Positions 43,744 to 54,900 of a DNA stretch of 64,000 bases are shown piece after piece (position 1 is the stretch's first letter; every line of letters starts with the position of its first letter). Source of the DNA: Nereocystis luetkeana. Lineage: Eukaryota > Sar > Phaeophyceae > Laminariales > Laminariaceae. The stretch is taken from NCBI GenBank assembly GCA_031213475.1, contig JARUPZ010000005.1, positions 11,789,260 to 11,853,259 of the forward strand. The letters run 5' to 3'. The notes under the pieces were generated by a model. That model ran no database searches, had not been told where the DNA came from, and saw only the letters and a list, made by a program, of their open reading frames with translations. The position numbers were made by a program, and so were the translations under genes.

Positions 43744-44775
43744 TTGGGGCGCCGGCGGAGGGCTACTTCCCCCCCCTCAGGGGCTCCGGGGCGCCCCCAC
43801 CGGCGACTACGGGTCACCTTTGCGGGAGACACCTACGGAGAGACCCCAGTCACGAGAGTCCATCTCCCGCGGCTATCAAGGAGGGGTCTTAACCTCTCAA
43901 GAAGCTTAGCCTTTATACGGGTGCAGGGCGGTAGTACACCGACAAGGATGCCGGGGCGCGGGTTGGCAACAGACCCGGTGCTGACGATAGGAAGCAGGCA
44001 GCTACGCATAGGAGGCAACACCCTTCAAAACCCGCAAGAGGCCTCGCAGAGGACCACGATACGGCAAAGGTTCGGATTACAGACAGGCGAGAGGGGAAGG
44101 GGGGGAGACGAGGTGAGCGGCACGACGGTCGCAGGAAGGGAGGGAAGAAGAGGTGGGACGTCGAATGCAAGAGAGGGCAGGGGGGAAGCCTGGCCGGAAG
44201 TCCAAATGCCCCATGCTAGGAGCGGGCCCAACAGGAACAGTTACCAGTCAGGAATCTCCCACAGCGACGAGAGAGGAACCACTCAGTGTCAAGACCCTTC
44301 ACCCATGGAAGTGGACGGGAGCCGCGCCCCTCCCCTATTAACGGGGGCCGGGTTGGGCTCGCGGCATGTAGGCCGTCCCACCGGGAACAGAGGAAGGGGG
44401 TGGAGAGGGCGTCCGACCCAGACCCCCAACGGGAGAGGCCGCAGGGGTGAGGTAGGGCCCGGAGAGAACGAAAGGGGGGGTAGACGGGACCGCTCCTCGG
44501 TTGCCAGAAGAGGCAGATCCAGGGTCTCAAGATGCCCGTCGGGCAGAGGACTACGTCGATCGATTGAGGCTTCAAAGAGGATCTACGCAGGCAAGAAGTC
44601 AGCTAGGGAACAGAGCGCTCCTTGCGGGCAGGGCCGACAACAGCAGCCCAAGCCGCCGCCCCCCACTACCTCCTGGCGCAGCACCAGGCTCTCAGAGCTT
44701 AGGGGGCTTCGGGTCCAGGCCAAGGTCCCCCCCCTCCCCCCCTTCGGGGGCAACATCCGGTCAACAACACCATGA
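43744..44775 (+). CDS. Arg/Gly/Pro-rich ORF, LINE 5' part
   Basis: 343 codons in frame 1, very basic and low in hydrophobic residues. It includes SPMEVDGSRAPPLL near residue 190, while a similar SDPMEVDHVRAD occurs in the next ORF. This suggests an internal duplication or a frame change between related segments. No domain is recognised. It could be an RNA-binding ORF1 segment separated from the next frame by a frameshift. Confidence 0.35.
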   Translation: MGRRRRATSPPSGAPGRPHRRLRVTFAGDTYGETPVTRVHLPRLSRRGLNLSRSLAFIRVQGGSTPTRMPGRGLATDPVLTIGSRQLRIGGNTLQNPQEASQRTTIRQRFGLQTGERGRGGDEVSGTTVAGREGRRGGTSNAREGRGEAWPEVQMPHARSGPNRNSYQSGISHSDERGTTQCQDPSPMEVDGSRAPPLLTGAGLGSRHVGRPTGNRGRGWRGRPTQTPNGRGRRGEVGPGENERGGRRDRSSVARRGRSRVSRCPSGRGLRRSIEASKRIYAGKKSAREQSAPCGQGRQQQPKPPPPTTSWRSTRLSELRGLRVQAKVPPLPPFGGNIRSTTP

Positions 44776-45862
44776 GCTCAGTGACCCCATGGAAGTGGAC
44801 CATGTTAGGGCAGATGCGCTACAGGAGACTCGAAGGCCCCTCGGAGGAAGAGGGAGGGTTGAGGAGGGGGGGGACCGCAGGCGCGCAGTGGGATCGCCAG
44901 GGATAAGGGCAAATGGGGGAGCTGAAGATACGGCGAACCACGAGCGACAAGGCCATGAGGCTGGAGCGCATACGGAGGGCCGCATCTCCACCAGGACGAG
45001 GGCACGCACCCGAGCAGCCGCTAGGACGATTGAGCGAGCCAATAGGCAGTCATCCGGCGCTCCTCCTCTGGAACAGGTGATAGAGCGGACGACCCCGGTG
45101 GCATCACAGAGGGGGCCACTTCCGTCCCAGCGAGAACCCCCCTCAGGGGTGCCTCTCCCACCACAATCGGGGCAGGGGATCCTGAGGCTACCGTCAACAA
45201 CGAGGCAGGGGCCGCCTACGATACGTACACGTCCATTGGGGCAATCGAGAGTAGCGGTAGAGGAGCCTTTGCGGTCGCCCGTGGAGACGGCTTCCCCGCC
45301 GCCAGAACTTCGGTCGATGATATCGCCCGCCCTGCCAAGGACGTCGAGTGCGGCTCTTTCGTCAACGGGTATGCAGTCGAGAGCAGAAGGTGGGCTGGAG
45401 GCTTTGACGATGAGGACATCGCCGCTCCCGCCACGGATGGTACCTGCACCGGTCCAGGCACCAGACCCCTCGCTCTCAGCGCCACCACCCACGACCGGGA
45501 CTCACTCCCCGAACCCTACACCAGCGCGTCTGCAACCCACCTCTGAAGAAAGGCCTCCCACGCCCCCGCAGCCGCCGTCACAGACGCTGCAGGAGACTTC
45601 AACCCTATCTCGAACAGCGCGACAACCGGAAGTGTTCGAGCCGCGCCCAAGGCAGCCTCAGCTAACGGGGCAGTCCCAAGCAGAGCCACGGCCTCCACCA
45701 GCAAGCTCGATACGCGCGCCGTCACCGTCGGAGACACCGCGACCACCACCGACCGCATTACAGCCTGACACGCCACCCCTGCCGTCACCTGTGACAGAGC
45801 CACGCCAGTCGTTGCCGACAGGGGCACCCCCTTCGACAGGGACGCCGCTCTTGACACCGTAA
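44501..45862 (+). CDS. Pro/Thr/Ser-rich ORF1 segment
   Basis: 453 codons in frame 2. The first part has basic stretches (TRTRARTRAAARTIERANR, ~residues 166-184). The second half is strongly proline-rich and probably disordered. It ends in TAA (45860-45862), and one codon later the same frame continues as the RING ORF. The two may be one ORF interrupted by a nonsense mutation, or two adjacent ORFs read by reinitiation. Confidence 0.45.
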   Translation: MPEEADPGSQDARRAEDYVDRLRLQRGSTQARSQLGNRALLAGRADNSSPSRRPPLPPGAAPGSQSLGGFGSRPRSPPSPPSGATSGQQHHELSDPMEVDHVRADALQETRRPLGGRGRVEEGGDRRRAVGSPGIRANGGAEDTANHERQGHEAGAHTEGRISTRTRARTRAAARTIERANRQSSGAPPLEQVIERTTPVASQRGPLPSQREPPSGVPLPPQSGQGILRLPSTTRQGPPTIRTRPLGQSRVAVEEPLRSPVETASPPPELRSMISPALPRTSSAALSSTGMQSRAEGGLEALTMRTSPLPPRMVPAPVQAPDPSLSAPPPTTGTHSPNPTPARLQPTSEERPPTPPQPPSQTLQETSTLSRTARQPEVFEPRPRQPQLTGQSQAEPRPPPASSIRAPSPSETPRPPPTALQPDTPPLPSPVTEPRQSLPTGAPPSTGTPLLTP

Positions 45863-45865
45863 GCG

Positions 45866-47545
45866 GTGCTGGCGAATGTGACGTCATGGCAGCCAGCGAC
45901 CGGATCGGCGCGGACGCCGCTACCAAGGACGCCACCGACAATGCCCGGAGGAGCGCGGGAGGGGGGGAGCTCGGGATCAGCGTCGACGCCAGAATCGCCA
46001 CCACCGCCGCCACCCGCAGAGAATGGGCAGCCCCGAGTAGAACCCCCGGAAGACTGCTGCGTGTGCTACGAGGCATTGGTGGCCCCAATGGTCCATCTCG
46101 GCAGCTGCCCTCACCGACTCCACCTGTCTTGCTATGCCGCCCTCCGCGTCAGAGCGGCAACCGACCTACGATGCCCGGCATGCAGAACTACCGCAACAGT
46201 CGAAGAAGCCGACATAATAGCACTCCGACAGCACAGCGAAGACGTCATGTCAGAGGCGATGGCGGTCGCACGGCGTGAGGTGCCGGTTATGAGAGGAGGG
46301 GGGTTATCCACCAGGGCCACACGGAACGGTAGGGGAGGGCGAGTGATATGCAGCATCTGCCACGGACTGGTGGAGGAGATCGCCTTCGTGCGTGTGTCCT
46401 GCTCATGCGAGGTGCACCGCCGTTGCGCCCTAGGCTTTGTTGAAGATGCAATCCCCCTAGCCAGGGCCAACGCGACACGTACGATCACACACCAGGTCAC
46501 GTGCCCGAACCCGGCTCTACATGCGGTACACCAAGAGGTGGATCTTCACCCTCTTCTCCTACAGATCAGGGGTCTCGGTAGATCGGCAGATACGGCGGAA
46601 GAGAGAGCCATAGGTGCCAGGGTCAACGCTGCGGAGCTCCGCCTCAACGGGGGGTCTACCACCCCAACTGGAACGATAGATTTGTCGAGGAGCGCAACTG
46701 AGAGAGGGGAGGAAGATATCTGGGGAGATTGGCGTGGCACGGCCGCCCAGCAAGCACAAGTGGAAGCGCCGTGCGGGGCCTGTGGAGAGCAAGTTACAGA
46801 CCGTAACAGGTTCTCTTTCGCAGGTTGGCTCGCTCATACAGAGTGCGCCGTGGAGAACGTACAGGGGGCCTCCGGAAGGGGAGACGATCGGTTCGGGGTA
46901 GCCATCCCAGAAGGGAACGGGCCGCTCCGTCCGAGAGCGTTTCGGCTCACCCAGATACTGCCGAGGCTACACCTACGTTATGACGGCGCTACAGTGATGG
47001 GCGCCCATAGAAGGAGACAACTGGAAATATCGTGGCGGTCAGCGATTTCGCAGGATGAGGACGTCGTGAACCCACCTCAGACCCAACAGGCAGAAGGAAG
47101 AGAGAGAGAGGAGGAAGACGCAGAGTGCACGTACTGCGGACAGGCTCTGGAAGACTCGGCAGAGGCGTCGAGGGGCATTCACAGGCAAGTACCTGTCCCG
47201 TGCTCCCACGGGGGGCTTGTGCACGCTAGTTGCATGCTGGAACGAGCAGACCGCCTCGCGAGAGGGCATACAGACCCGAGGTCCTGCGTCGCATGCCGCC
47301 ACGTGGGGGACGGGGGAAGACGACCCCCCCACCCGGCGGAGCTTGCTAGTGGCTTACCAATGGAGGAGTCGGGGGGAAGATGGGCAACGTTAAGGAGCAC
47401 CATGCAGTTCGCCAACCTCCTTCAACGGGACGCCCCAGGACCAGGGCCGGCTAGTTACCTGACAACCGGCGTATACAGCTCATTCGAGCACATGGTACGT
47501 GCCCACGGGAGGAGCCCAACCTCTTCGTTCCTCTTGTATAGCTGA
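45866..47545 (+). CDS. multi-RING zinc-finger ORF of the LINE
   Basis: 559 codons. A complete C3H2C3 RING-H2 set is present at C64, C67, C81, H83, H86, C89, C103, C106. A second RING-like set starts at C162, C165, C179, C181, H184, C187 with a later C213. A short C303/C306...H324/C327 pair follows. A fourth finger has C421, C424, C446, H448, H453, C456, C474, C477. RING fingers usually act as ubiquitin E3 ligases, but this is only inferred. The ORF ends at TGA 47543-47545, which overlaps the left edge of the inverted segment. Confidence 0.75.
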   Translation: MLANVTSWQPATGSARTPLPRTPPTMPGGAREGGSSGSASTPESPPPPPPAENGQPRVEPPEDCCVCYEALVAPMVHLGSCPHRLHLSCYAALRVRAATDLRCPACRTTATVEEADIIALRQHSEDVMSEAMAVARREVPVMRGGGLSTRATRNGRGGRVICSICHGLVEEIAFVRVSCSCEVHRRCALGFVEDAIPLARANATRTITHQVTCPNPALHAVHQEVDLHPLLLQIRGLGRSADTAEERAIGARVNAAELRLNGGSTTPTGTIDLSRSATERGEEDIWGDWRGTAAQQAQVEAPCGACGEQVTDRNRFSFAGWLAHTECAVENVQGASGRGDDRFGVAIPEGNGPLRPRAFRLTQILPRLHLRYDGATVMGAHRRRQLEISWRSAISQDEDVVNPPQTQQAEGREREEEDAECTYCGQALEDSAEASRGIHRQVPVPCSHGGLVHASCMLERADRLARGHTDPRSCVACRHVGDGGRRPPHPAELASGLPMEESGGRWATLRSTMQFANLLQRDAPGPGPASYLTTGVYSSFEHMVRAHGRSPTSSFLLYS

Positions 47546-48362
47546 TGACGTCGAAGAGCACCTCGGAGGCGTACTCATCGTCAGGGCGCCACGAAGGGGC
47601 GTTTCCGTCTTCCACCTCGGTGGCGGTCGCCAACACCGCCGCCGCCGCCGCCGCGGACACTGCGGCGCGATCTTCGGAGGGGAACTTGGCCACAAGTGTG
47701 CTCCACGTCGTTTCGTTTCCAGCTGATCGTGGCTCTGCTAGCAGGTTCCGAGCTGCCACTTACTTTGACCCCTCCTGCGTGGCGACACGCCGACGACGCC
47801 CGCTCCAGCTTCGTCTCCTCCGAATCTTCTTGGGCGGCATCCCGTCGCCTCAGGTCCCCTCCCCTGGTGAATGCTATCAGCCATGGGAGCAGGAGTACAA
47901 TATCCCCGCTCTCCACCAACGCAAACCTCTGTCGCCTCTTGATTCGGCCGTCCGGTGAGTGGAGCAGGGCTGGCATGAGGTACCATAGCTTGATTGCCCG
48001 TAGGAGCGAGTTCGGCGTCGCCGACTCTCGGTTCGGCTGTGCTCACCCATAGCGTGGTTAAGGATGCCGAGCACGTGAATGCTAATGCGCGCGTGTGCGC
48101 CAGCCAACTGCGGTTGCACAGTTTTCCCGTTTGCGAAACGTTGGCCCAGGTTATCTAAGGAAACGGCATCAAGTGGTGGCCCTATACTCAAGATGTTCTG
48201 GTCCCACCCGTACCAAAGCCCCCGGCTGCGGAGGTCCTCGTCACCTATGGTCCCCCCTCTCATCCTCGCTGCCCGATTACGAAGCCCCGGGTCCGCTTGG
48301 ACCGCTGCCTGCAGTGCTTCCCGTCTTGGATGTTGTGCCCCGCAGTTGGTTGCTGGTCAGCT
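47540..48362 (-). pseudogene. inverted segment carrying the N-terminal part of the LINE RT ORF
   Basis: Coding-like sequence runs on the minus strand only here. Frame 47581-47976 has ALVESGDIVLLLPWLIAFTR; after a 1-bp frame change near 47761, frame 47451-47759 has TWSTLVAKFPSEDRAAVS and ends DDEYASEVLFDVIS. The plus-strand RT frame begins abruptly at 48359 with SSRSALSGPGND. Both edges carry the palindrome AGCT (47540-47543, 48359-48362), and flipping the segment would join DVIS to SRSALSGPG, the order normal for LINE RTs. This points to an 823-bp inversion. The N-terminal part is otherwise degraded. Confidence 0.7.
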
Positions 48363-48763
48363 CCCGCAGTGCCCTTTCAGGCCCCGGAAACGATGGTCAA
48401 CGCTTTGCGCACCTGCAATCCATCATCCACACCGACATCGGGCGGGAAGAGTTCGGAAAGGGCATGACAGCCTTCTGGCGGAGAATCGTCGACGAGCCGG
48501 ACGCGTTCCCGCCAGAATTCTGGCAGCTCTTCTTGCAGTCGAGCCTCACTGCCTTGGGGGAAAAGTGCCGGCCGGTCTGCGTGGGCATGACATGGAGGCG
48601 GCTCATCACCGCGGAGGCTATGCGACAGTGGCGGCCGCGGTTGGAGGAGGTCAACCGAGAGGTGAGGCAGTTTGGGGTCGCAGTACCCAGAGGAGTGGAG
48701 CATGTGGGACTGAGGGCTAGGACGTTACACGAGACGGGCAACTGGGTCGTCCTAACGGACTGA
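48359..48763 (+). pseudogene. LINE reverse transcriptase, fingers region, ends at premature TGA
   Basis: Frame 2 reads SALSGPGNDGQRFAHLQSII, then FPPEFWQLFLQSSLTALGEK and RPVCVGMTWRRLI, the early RT blocks of non-LTR elements. It ends TGA at 48761-48763, immediately after the first catalytic Asp of motif A, and the same frame resumes at SNAFN. One base change could make this stop. It leaves the palm domain split. Confidence 0.85.
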
Positions 48764-50932
48764 TCCAACGCCTTCAACACGGTTAAACGGACGGCGGTGC
48801 TTGAAGAGGCGGCCAACTGCGTTCCAGCGCTCACGCCGTCTGTGGCGAAGTGCTACGGCACAAGACCCGCCGACGTGTATTTCCGGATGGACTCAGGGGA
48901 GACCAGGACGATCGCCTGCTCCAGCGGTGTCCAGCAAGGGGACCCCATGGGGCCAGCAATGTTCTGTCTGGCGTTGAGACCAGGGCTGAAGCGTTTCCGA
49001 CAGGAGTTCGAAGGAGAAGGAGTGGAAGCCTTCGCCTACATGGACGATGTATCTCTCGGCCTTATGGGGGTCACGGCCAACACGATTAGAGCTTTTGCCT
49101 TCCTCCGGCGAGAGCTAGACGGCATCGGCATTGTGGTCAACCCCGCCAAGACCGTAGCACTACCACCCAAAGGACACGTCCCGACGGCGGAGGAGATATC
49201 GCTCCTGGAGAGCGTTGACGTCCGCATCGCAGACGAAGGAGGGGTGACGGTGGTTAGTGTCCTGATCGGCTCGGATGAATACGTGCTGGGGCGAGCAATG
49301 GAGGTAGTGAAGGACGGAGGCGCGGACCGCCTTGCACGCTGCCTCGCTAACATGCCAGACAAGCAAGAGGCGGCCCTCATCACCGTCGAATCCCTCGGGC
49401 AGCGGACGGACTACCTCGAAAGGGCTCTGGACCCGGGGCTGTCACTCGAAGCATGCCGAAGGGCCGACAACGGGGCTCAGTGGGCCTACGAAAATATCCT
49501 AGAGCTACCGGGAGCGGCGGACGCACAGTCGTTTTTCCAGGAGGGGTGCCCGGCCAGCCAACTGACTCTAAAACCCTACCAACAAGCCCAAGCACGCCTT
49601 TCGACGGGAGCAGCAGGGTTAGGGCTGCCGTCGACGGAAGCGAGGCGAATGTCTGCCTCCATCGGGAGTAGGGTGGGCATCCTGCCGGAGGTTCTAGCAG
49701 ACCTCACGGGCCCGCTAGGAGACAGGGTAAAGAGGCGTCTCCCTGATTCGAGCATCATTGCTGAGCTCGGGGGCAGCCTGCGAGAGATCAGGGACACCTG
49801 GGGCGTGACGAAAGAAGCGATGGAGGGCATCGTCCCCGAATCCTGGCTGGAATGGAGCATGGGTGCAGAGGGGGACCTGGTCCCAGGGCCCCCTGAAGCC
49901 GACATGCTGGCGGCGCATGATGCCGTAACCACCAACTCCCGGAAGGCTCAACAGAGGTTGGGCAAGCTGGTGAATCAGGGTCGACACGGTGCACACACAG
50001 CTTCGCTGGAGGGGCTACCGGAGATTGCACGCCCACCTGGACCAGGCAACCCGCTGGGGGGGAGCGAGACCAAGGCCTTCGCCAAAGCTCGCTACAGGAG
50101 CCTACAAGGAGCAGGAGACACTGCTTGCCTTCGGGCGAGGCCAACAGACTCGCTCCGTGTCATACCAGCAGAGGAGTTCGTGGGCATGGGAAGGCGCTTC
50201 ATAGGCATCGAGGAGCACGTGGCGGTGAGGTGCCCCTGCTGCGAGGCAGTCGATATAGACACACGCCACGCACGCATCTGTCCCGGAGCAGGGGCACAGG
50301 TGAACCAACATCAACCGTTGGTTCACACGATCTCCCGCACGCTGAAGCGGCTGGCAATCCCTCACCACGTGGAGAGCGGCGAATCGTCCACTGCAGACAA
50401 GAACCTGCGGATGGACATCGTTGTCAGGAGAGGAGGTCTTCGGGACGCTCCTAAAAGGGAATACAGGGAAAAGTCCATCCTGCTGGAGGTCACCCATGCA
50501 GACCCGCAAGCGCAGGTTCACCCGCGAGGAGGCAGCGCTGATCACGATGGATCAGCTGCCTCCACCTCCGAGGCGCGCAAGCGCCAACACTACGCGCGTC
50601 CGGGACATGTGTCCTTCGACGAGCTGAGCCACAAACTAGCCACCTTAGCGGTGGAAAGCTTTGGGCGCCTCGGGGTAGAGGGCAGCAACTTCATCGACCA
50701 GCTGGCAGCTAGCGTCGTGGGGGGGGGGGGTGGTGGGTCGATGGCAAGGAAGGGGGTAGTGAAGGAACGCCTGCTCCAAATCGTCTCGGTGACCACTCAG
50801 GTCGCCATTTCGAGGAGGGTGTCGAGGTTCAAGCTTCAGCTTAGGGACCGCCAAGAAGGAAGAAGGAACAGGGGAGGGAGGGACCACAGACCCACACCGA
50901 TATCGTGGGGATGGAGCTTGGATGCAGTTTAG
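48764..50932 (+). pseudogene. LINE RT palm, thumb and restriction-like endonuclease
   Basis: 722 codons after the TGA. SNAFNTV is the rest of motif A. SSGVQQGDPMGPA is block 4. FAYMDDVSLGL carries the catalytic YMDD (49037-49048). A long thumb/linker region follows. Near 50230 there is a zinc motif (CPCC...HARIC, a C-x2-C-x9-H-x3-C pattern). Then LRMDIVVRRG (~50404) and ILLEVTHADPQ (~50479) supply the Asp and Glu of a PD-(D/E)XK-type nuclease, as in R2-like elements. Together they nick the target and prime reverse transcription on it. The tail is basic and ends with TAG at 50930. Confidence 0.85.
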
Positions 50933-51119
50933 GACTTAAGGATAGACCGCAATGAGAAGGAAGTAGCAAATACAGCAAATAGAGTAGACAAGCTGAAAGT
51001 TGGCACGGAAGGGAGGTAGACTTGGTGCATGGGTTTCCTTTTGTTTCCGAGGTTTTCTTCTTTCGGGAAAGTTATGAGTGATCCATGTTGAAGATCATGC
51101 TGCACATTGTCTGATGGCA
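50933..51119 (+). other. LINE 3' untranslated region
   Basis: About 190 bp of mixed sequence from the stop codon to CACATTGTCTGATGGCAAG, after which the AAT tract starts. The last 30 bases recur at 30690-30710. Confidence 0.6.
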
Positions 51120-51960
51120 AGAGGAATAATAATATTAATATTCATAATAGTGATAATAATATTATTTATACTAATAAAAAAAATAATAATAATACTTATT
51201 ATACTAAAAAATATATTATTAATAATATCAATAATATTAAAAATAATAATAATAATATTAATAATAATAAGAATAATAATAAGAAGAATAAAAATAATAA
51301 GAATAATAATAATAATAAAAAAAATAATGATAATGATAAGAATAAAAATTAATAATATAAGTAATAATGATACTAATATAAATAATAATACTAAAATTAA
51401 TGATAAAAATTAAAAAAAAAATAATAAAATATTATTATCAAAAATAATAATAATATTAATGATAATAATATTAATGATAAAAATAATAATAATAATTAGA
51501 CTAAAAAATATAATAATATTAATAATAAGAATAATAATAATAACAACAACAATAACAATGATAATAATATCAATAATTATAAAAATACTGAAAAAAAAAA
51601 AAACAATATGAATAATAACAAAAATAATACTAAAAATAATAAAAATAATACTAATAAAAATAATAATAATGATAATAATGATAATATTTATAATAACAAT
51701 AAGAATAGTAATAATAATATTATTAATAATAAGAATAATAATATTCATACTAATTATAATGATAAAAATAATTATAATGATAAAAATTATAATAATGATG
51801 ATAAAAAAATGATAATAATAATAATAATAAAATTATTAATATTAACAAAAATAATAATAATATTTATAATAATAGTAATATTTATAATAATAATTATTAT
51901 TATATGCATACTAATAATATTAATAATAATATTAATAATAAAAATAATAAGAATAATTTT
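51120..51960 (+). repeat. degenerate AAT tract
   Basis: A+T-only or nearly so, dominated by AAT and ATT with many interruptions. It may have grown from the LINE tail, or be the target. It ends at the first minus-strand copy of the ~3.3-kb unit. Confidence 0.9.
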
Positions 51961-54900
51961 AAACAATGTGGTTTGCGTGGGTCAGCTCGAAGCTGGTATA
52001 CGCGTAGCGTGTGTCCGCTCGTGGCTGGTATACGCTCAGATCCGCTTATCGATGGCCGATAAGACACAATCTGGAGAGGGCAAACGCTTAAGCTGCCGTT
52101 ATGCAAACTTGTATGTGTAAGTTTCTCTTGTAAGATAAAGAGATAGATGTTGTTGGCGACTCCTGGCCAGTCAGTGTTGATTGATTGTGCTCAGCAGATG
52201 GGCTGATGATGATGAGCAGATGTAGAGCAAAAGTAGAGTGAGCTCAAAGGGGAGGGCGGTGCGCGTGTGCGCTCGCAGCTCGCAACAAAGGACGACCCTT
52301 GCGCTTCGGTCAAACAAAAACAAAATGAGGGAATACCCTCGTATTCCGTTCAAAATAAAACAACGAAGAGAACCCCCAGATTTACTCTAAAGAACAATAT
52401 ATATATATCTTGGGGTACATATCCATGACCCCAGTGTAGCCTATGTTGTTTCTCCAACCAGAACTACATTGTAACAGTAAAACTATGCTACCGGTCTCGG
52501 AGGGATACTGAAGATATCCTGTCCATTATGTACCAATGATAGCACGTACTAAATGTGCTGTCTACCGTAGATCATGTACGTACGTACCACAACAGTAGAT
52601 CCATGGCACTACTCGTCACTGGGACTTTATTCTGTGCGTACGGGTGCACAGCAGTATATGCGTAAAAAGACAGCTGCTGCTATCCTACTATAACTCAGAC
52701 TGGAAAACTGTCTGTCGTACATAGAATGCGTAAATGTATACCAGATGACGTAAGTGTAATCGAGTAACGAATATGATGGTTACTGACAAGTATCATCTCT
52801 AATACCTCCTCCCGTTAAGCGTACTCTTACTTTCTTACTCTGCGTTACATGCTAAAAATTCTTAAAAAGAAACACACATGCAACATCAAGGAGTGATATT
52901 GTTTTGGGAACACTTACTTGTACATAATGTACCTGTATGATGATTCCAAGGATATTCAGTTGTACATGATGTACTTACCGGATGATATCCAAGGAGTGAA
53001 TTCAACACATAAAAGGGCAATAAAATAACCGAACATAGAATCGTTCTGTTCTATATAATACTACTGCAACACCTGCTTGTATGAGGTGGGTGTGTATACC
53101 TAAACTACATACGAACGAGGGTTGCTACAGGAGTACCTGGTAGTCTTTATAAAGTGAAAATGGTTTGTCGATCCGCTACAATCACAGGAAAGAATAAACC
53201 TGGTCGAAAGTTCCAGCCGCCCCAAAAACAAACAAAGGAACAATGTGGACGATCACTGCAAGTGGTTTACTGCTTGCTCAAAAGACTACCAGATACAACA
53301 GTAAGTAGTACATTACCAGAGTTCCCTGCTGTATCCCCCAGGTGCGTCCCCGGGTAAAAAAGAAGATGCACACGATAATACATCCTGATAATGATGACAC
53401 TCCAGCTTGTTGCGGTGGTAGTGTTCCATTCTCTGATGATGACGTTCCGGTCCCTGGTGAGGAATTTTTTGTTCAATATTGCAGTTTTGTTCTTGGTGTA
53501 GCTGCCGGACGATGCTCGGGGATCCCGAGGCTTTATATTTGCCGTACCAGGTATGTATATTACAGCAGTCGACAGTGTACTGCTGTAGTATCATCCAGAT
53601 GAAGGTGATGATACAACAGTACACGGACGGGTTCCTTCTTGAAGATACAAGAAGCAGAGCTCAGTCACCACAGGCAGCGATGGCCGGGAGATGGTTCCTA
53701 TAATAGATTTTGCTCGTGATTCACGAGGCTGACAACTCCACAGTAGTAGTGGATGGCGCCTAGCAATGCCTCTAATCTACAGGAGTACTGTGATTGTCTT
53801 TGGGGTAGCTATTGAAACAGCACCAAGCTACGTAAGTACTCGACGCGACGCACTATCGAGATTTGAGTTATTTTCAGGGTCTTCTCCTTGATGGTCCCGC
53901 GGGGAGGTCCCTGTTGAAAATTGTTTATGAAGTCAGGGTCCCTTCTTACAGACGGTGGTACCACTGGGAGTTACTTCTATACAACTGCAGCTCGGATTGC
54001 CCGAGGCTGACGATCCACGATGTGGACTACACTAGGCAGAGCTCCTTAACCCCAGCGGTGCTGTGAGTTGTGGCGAAGTTGTCCTTGACAGCGTACAGCA
54101 GTATAATAATACTCGACGTTGAGTCAAGATTTTTCGAGTCCACACTTCGTACATCGTATGAGAAATATGGCCGGAGGTGAGATGCACACAGTAGGTACCA
54201 GTACTGCTCTGTGCTGTGTGATCAAGACACGAAACTAAACTGTCGTACGTATCCTCCTCGGAGAAACTATTCGCTATTACAGTTCTTGTTTCAACGGTCG
54301 TGTGGGGTCACGGATCCACGTGGAGTCCAATGACGACTGTCGAAACAAAATCTCTCTGGTGCCGATGGCCCTCTTGGAGAAAAGAAAATCTCTCTGGGGC
54401 CGAAGGCCCTCTTGGAAATGTATCGAAATAAGTTCAGAGACAGCACAACGCTTGCCGGGAGATAACTTCAATGTCGCTGTTGCTCAGAGTAACTGAGGCT
54501 TACGATCCACGAGATGGACTACGCTCAGCAGAGCTCCTAACCTTCAGATTTACTGGGTTGTAATTTGGAGTTGCTGTTGGGCAGCGTACAGCGGGTTAAT
54601 TTATTTATCGAAGTTCAGCGCTCCTTTAACAGACAGCAGAAATGCTTGTCGGGAGTTGACTTAAATGTCGCTGTTGCTCAGAGTAACCGAGGCTTACGAT
54701 CCACGAGATGGACTACGCTCAGCAGAGCTCCTAACCTCAGGTTTGCTGGGTTGTAAAGTGGAGTTGCTGTTGTTCAGCGTACAGCAGCAGGTACACTCAA
54801 GGTTTTCTCGAGATTTCGTTTGTCCTCGTCTATGGAAAGACAAAGCGGAGAAGGTGAGATTGTCACACCTCCTACGCGGTGGTACTCTGTAGGTGTCTCT

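Larger units (their letters stand above)
42300..51120 (+). mobile_element. non-LTR retrotransposon with restriction-like endonuclease (5' limit uncertain)
   Basis: A GC-rich block that contrasts with its AT-rich flanks. It holds a G-rich leader, several proline- and arginine-rich ORFs, a multi-RING ORF, an RT with YMDD, and a C-terminal CCHC-type zinc motif plus a D...E-x-T endonuclease-like region. This order suits the early-branching LINE clades that use a PD-(D/E)XK endonuclease. I see no APE domain and no LTRs. It ends at a ~190-bp 3' region and an AAT tract. The 5' boundary is judged only from composition. Confidence 0.75.
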
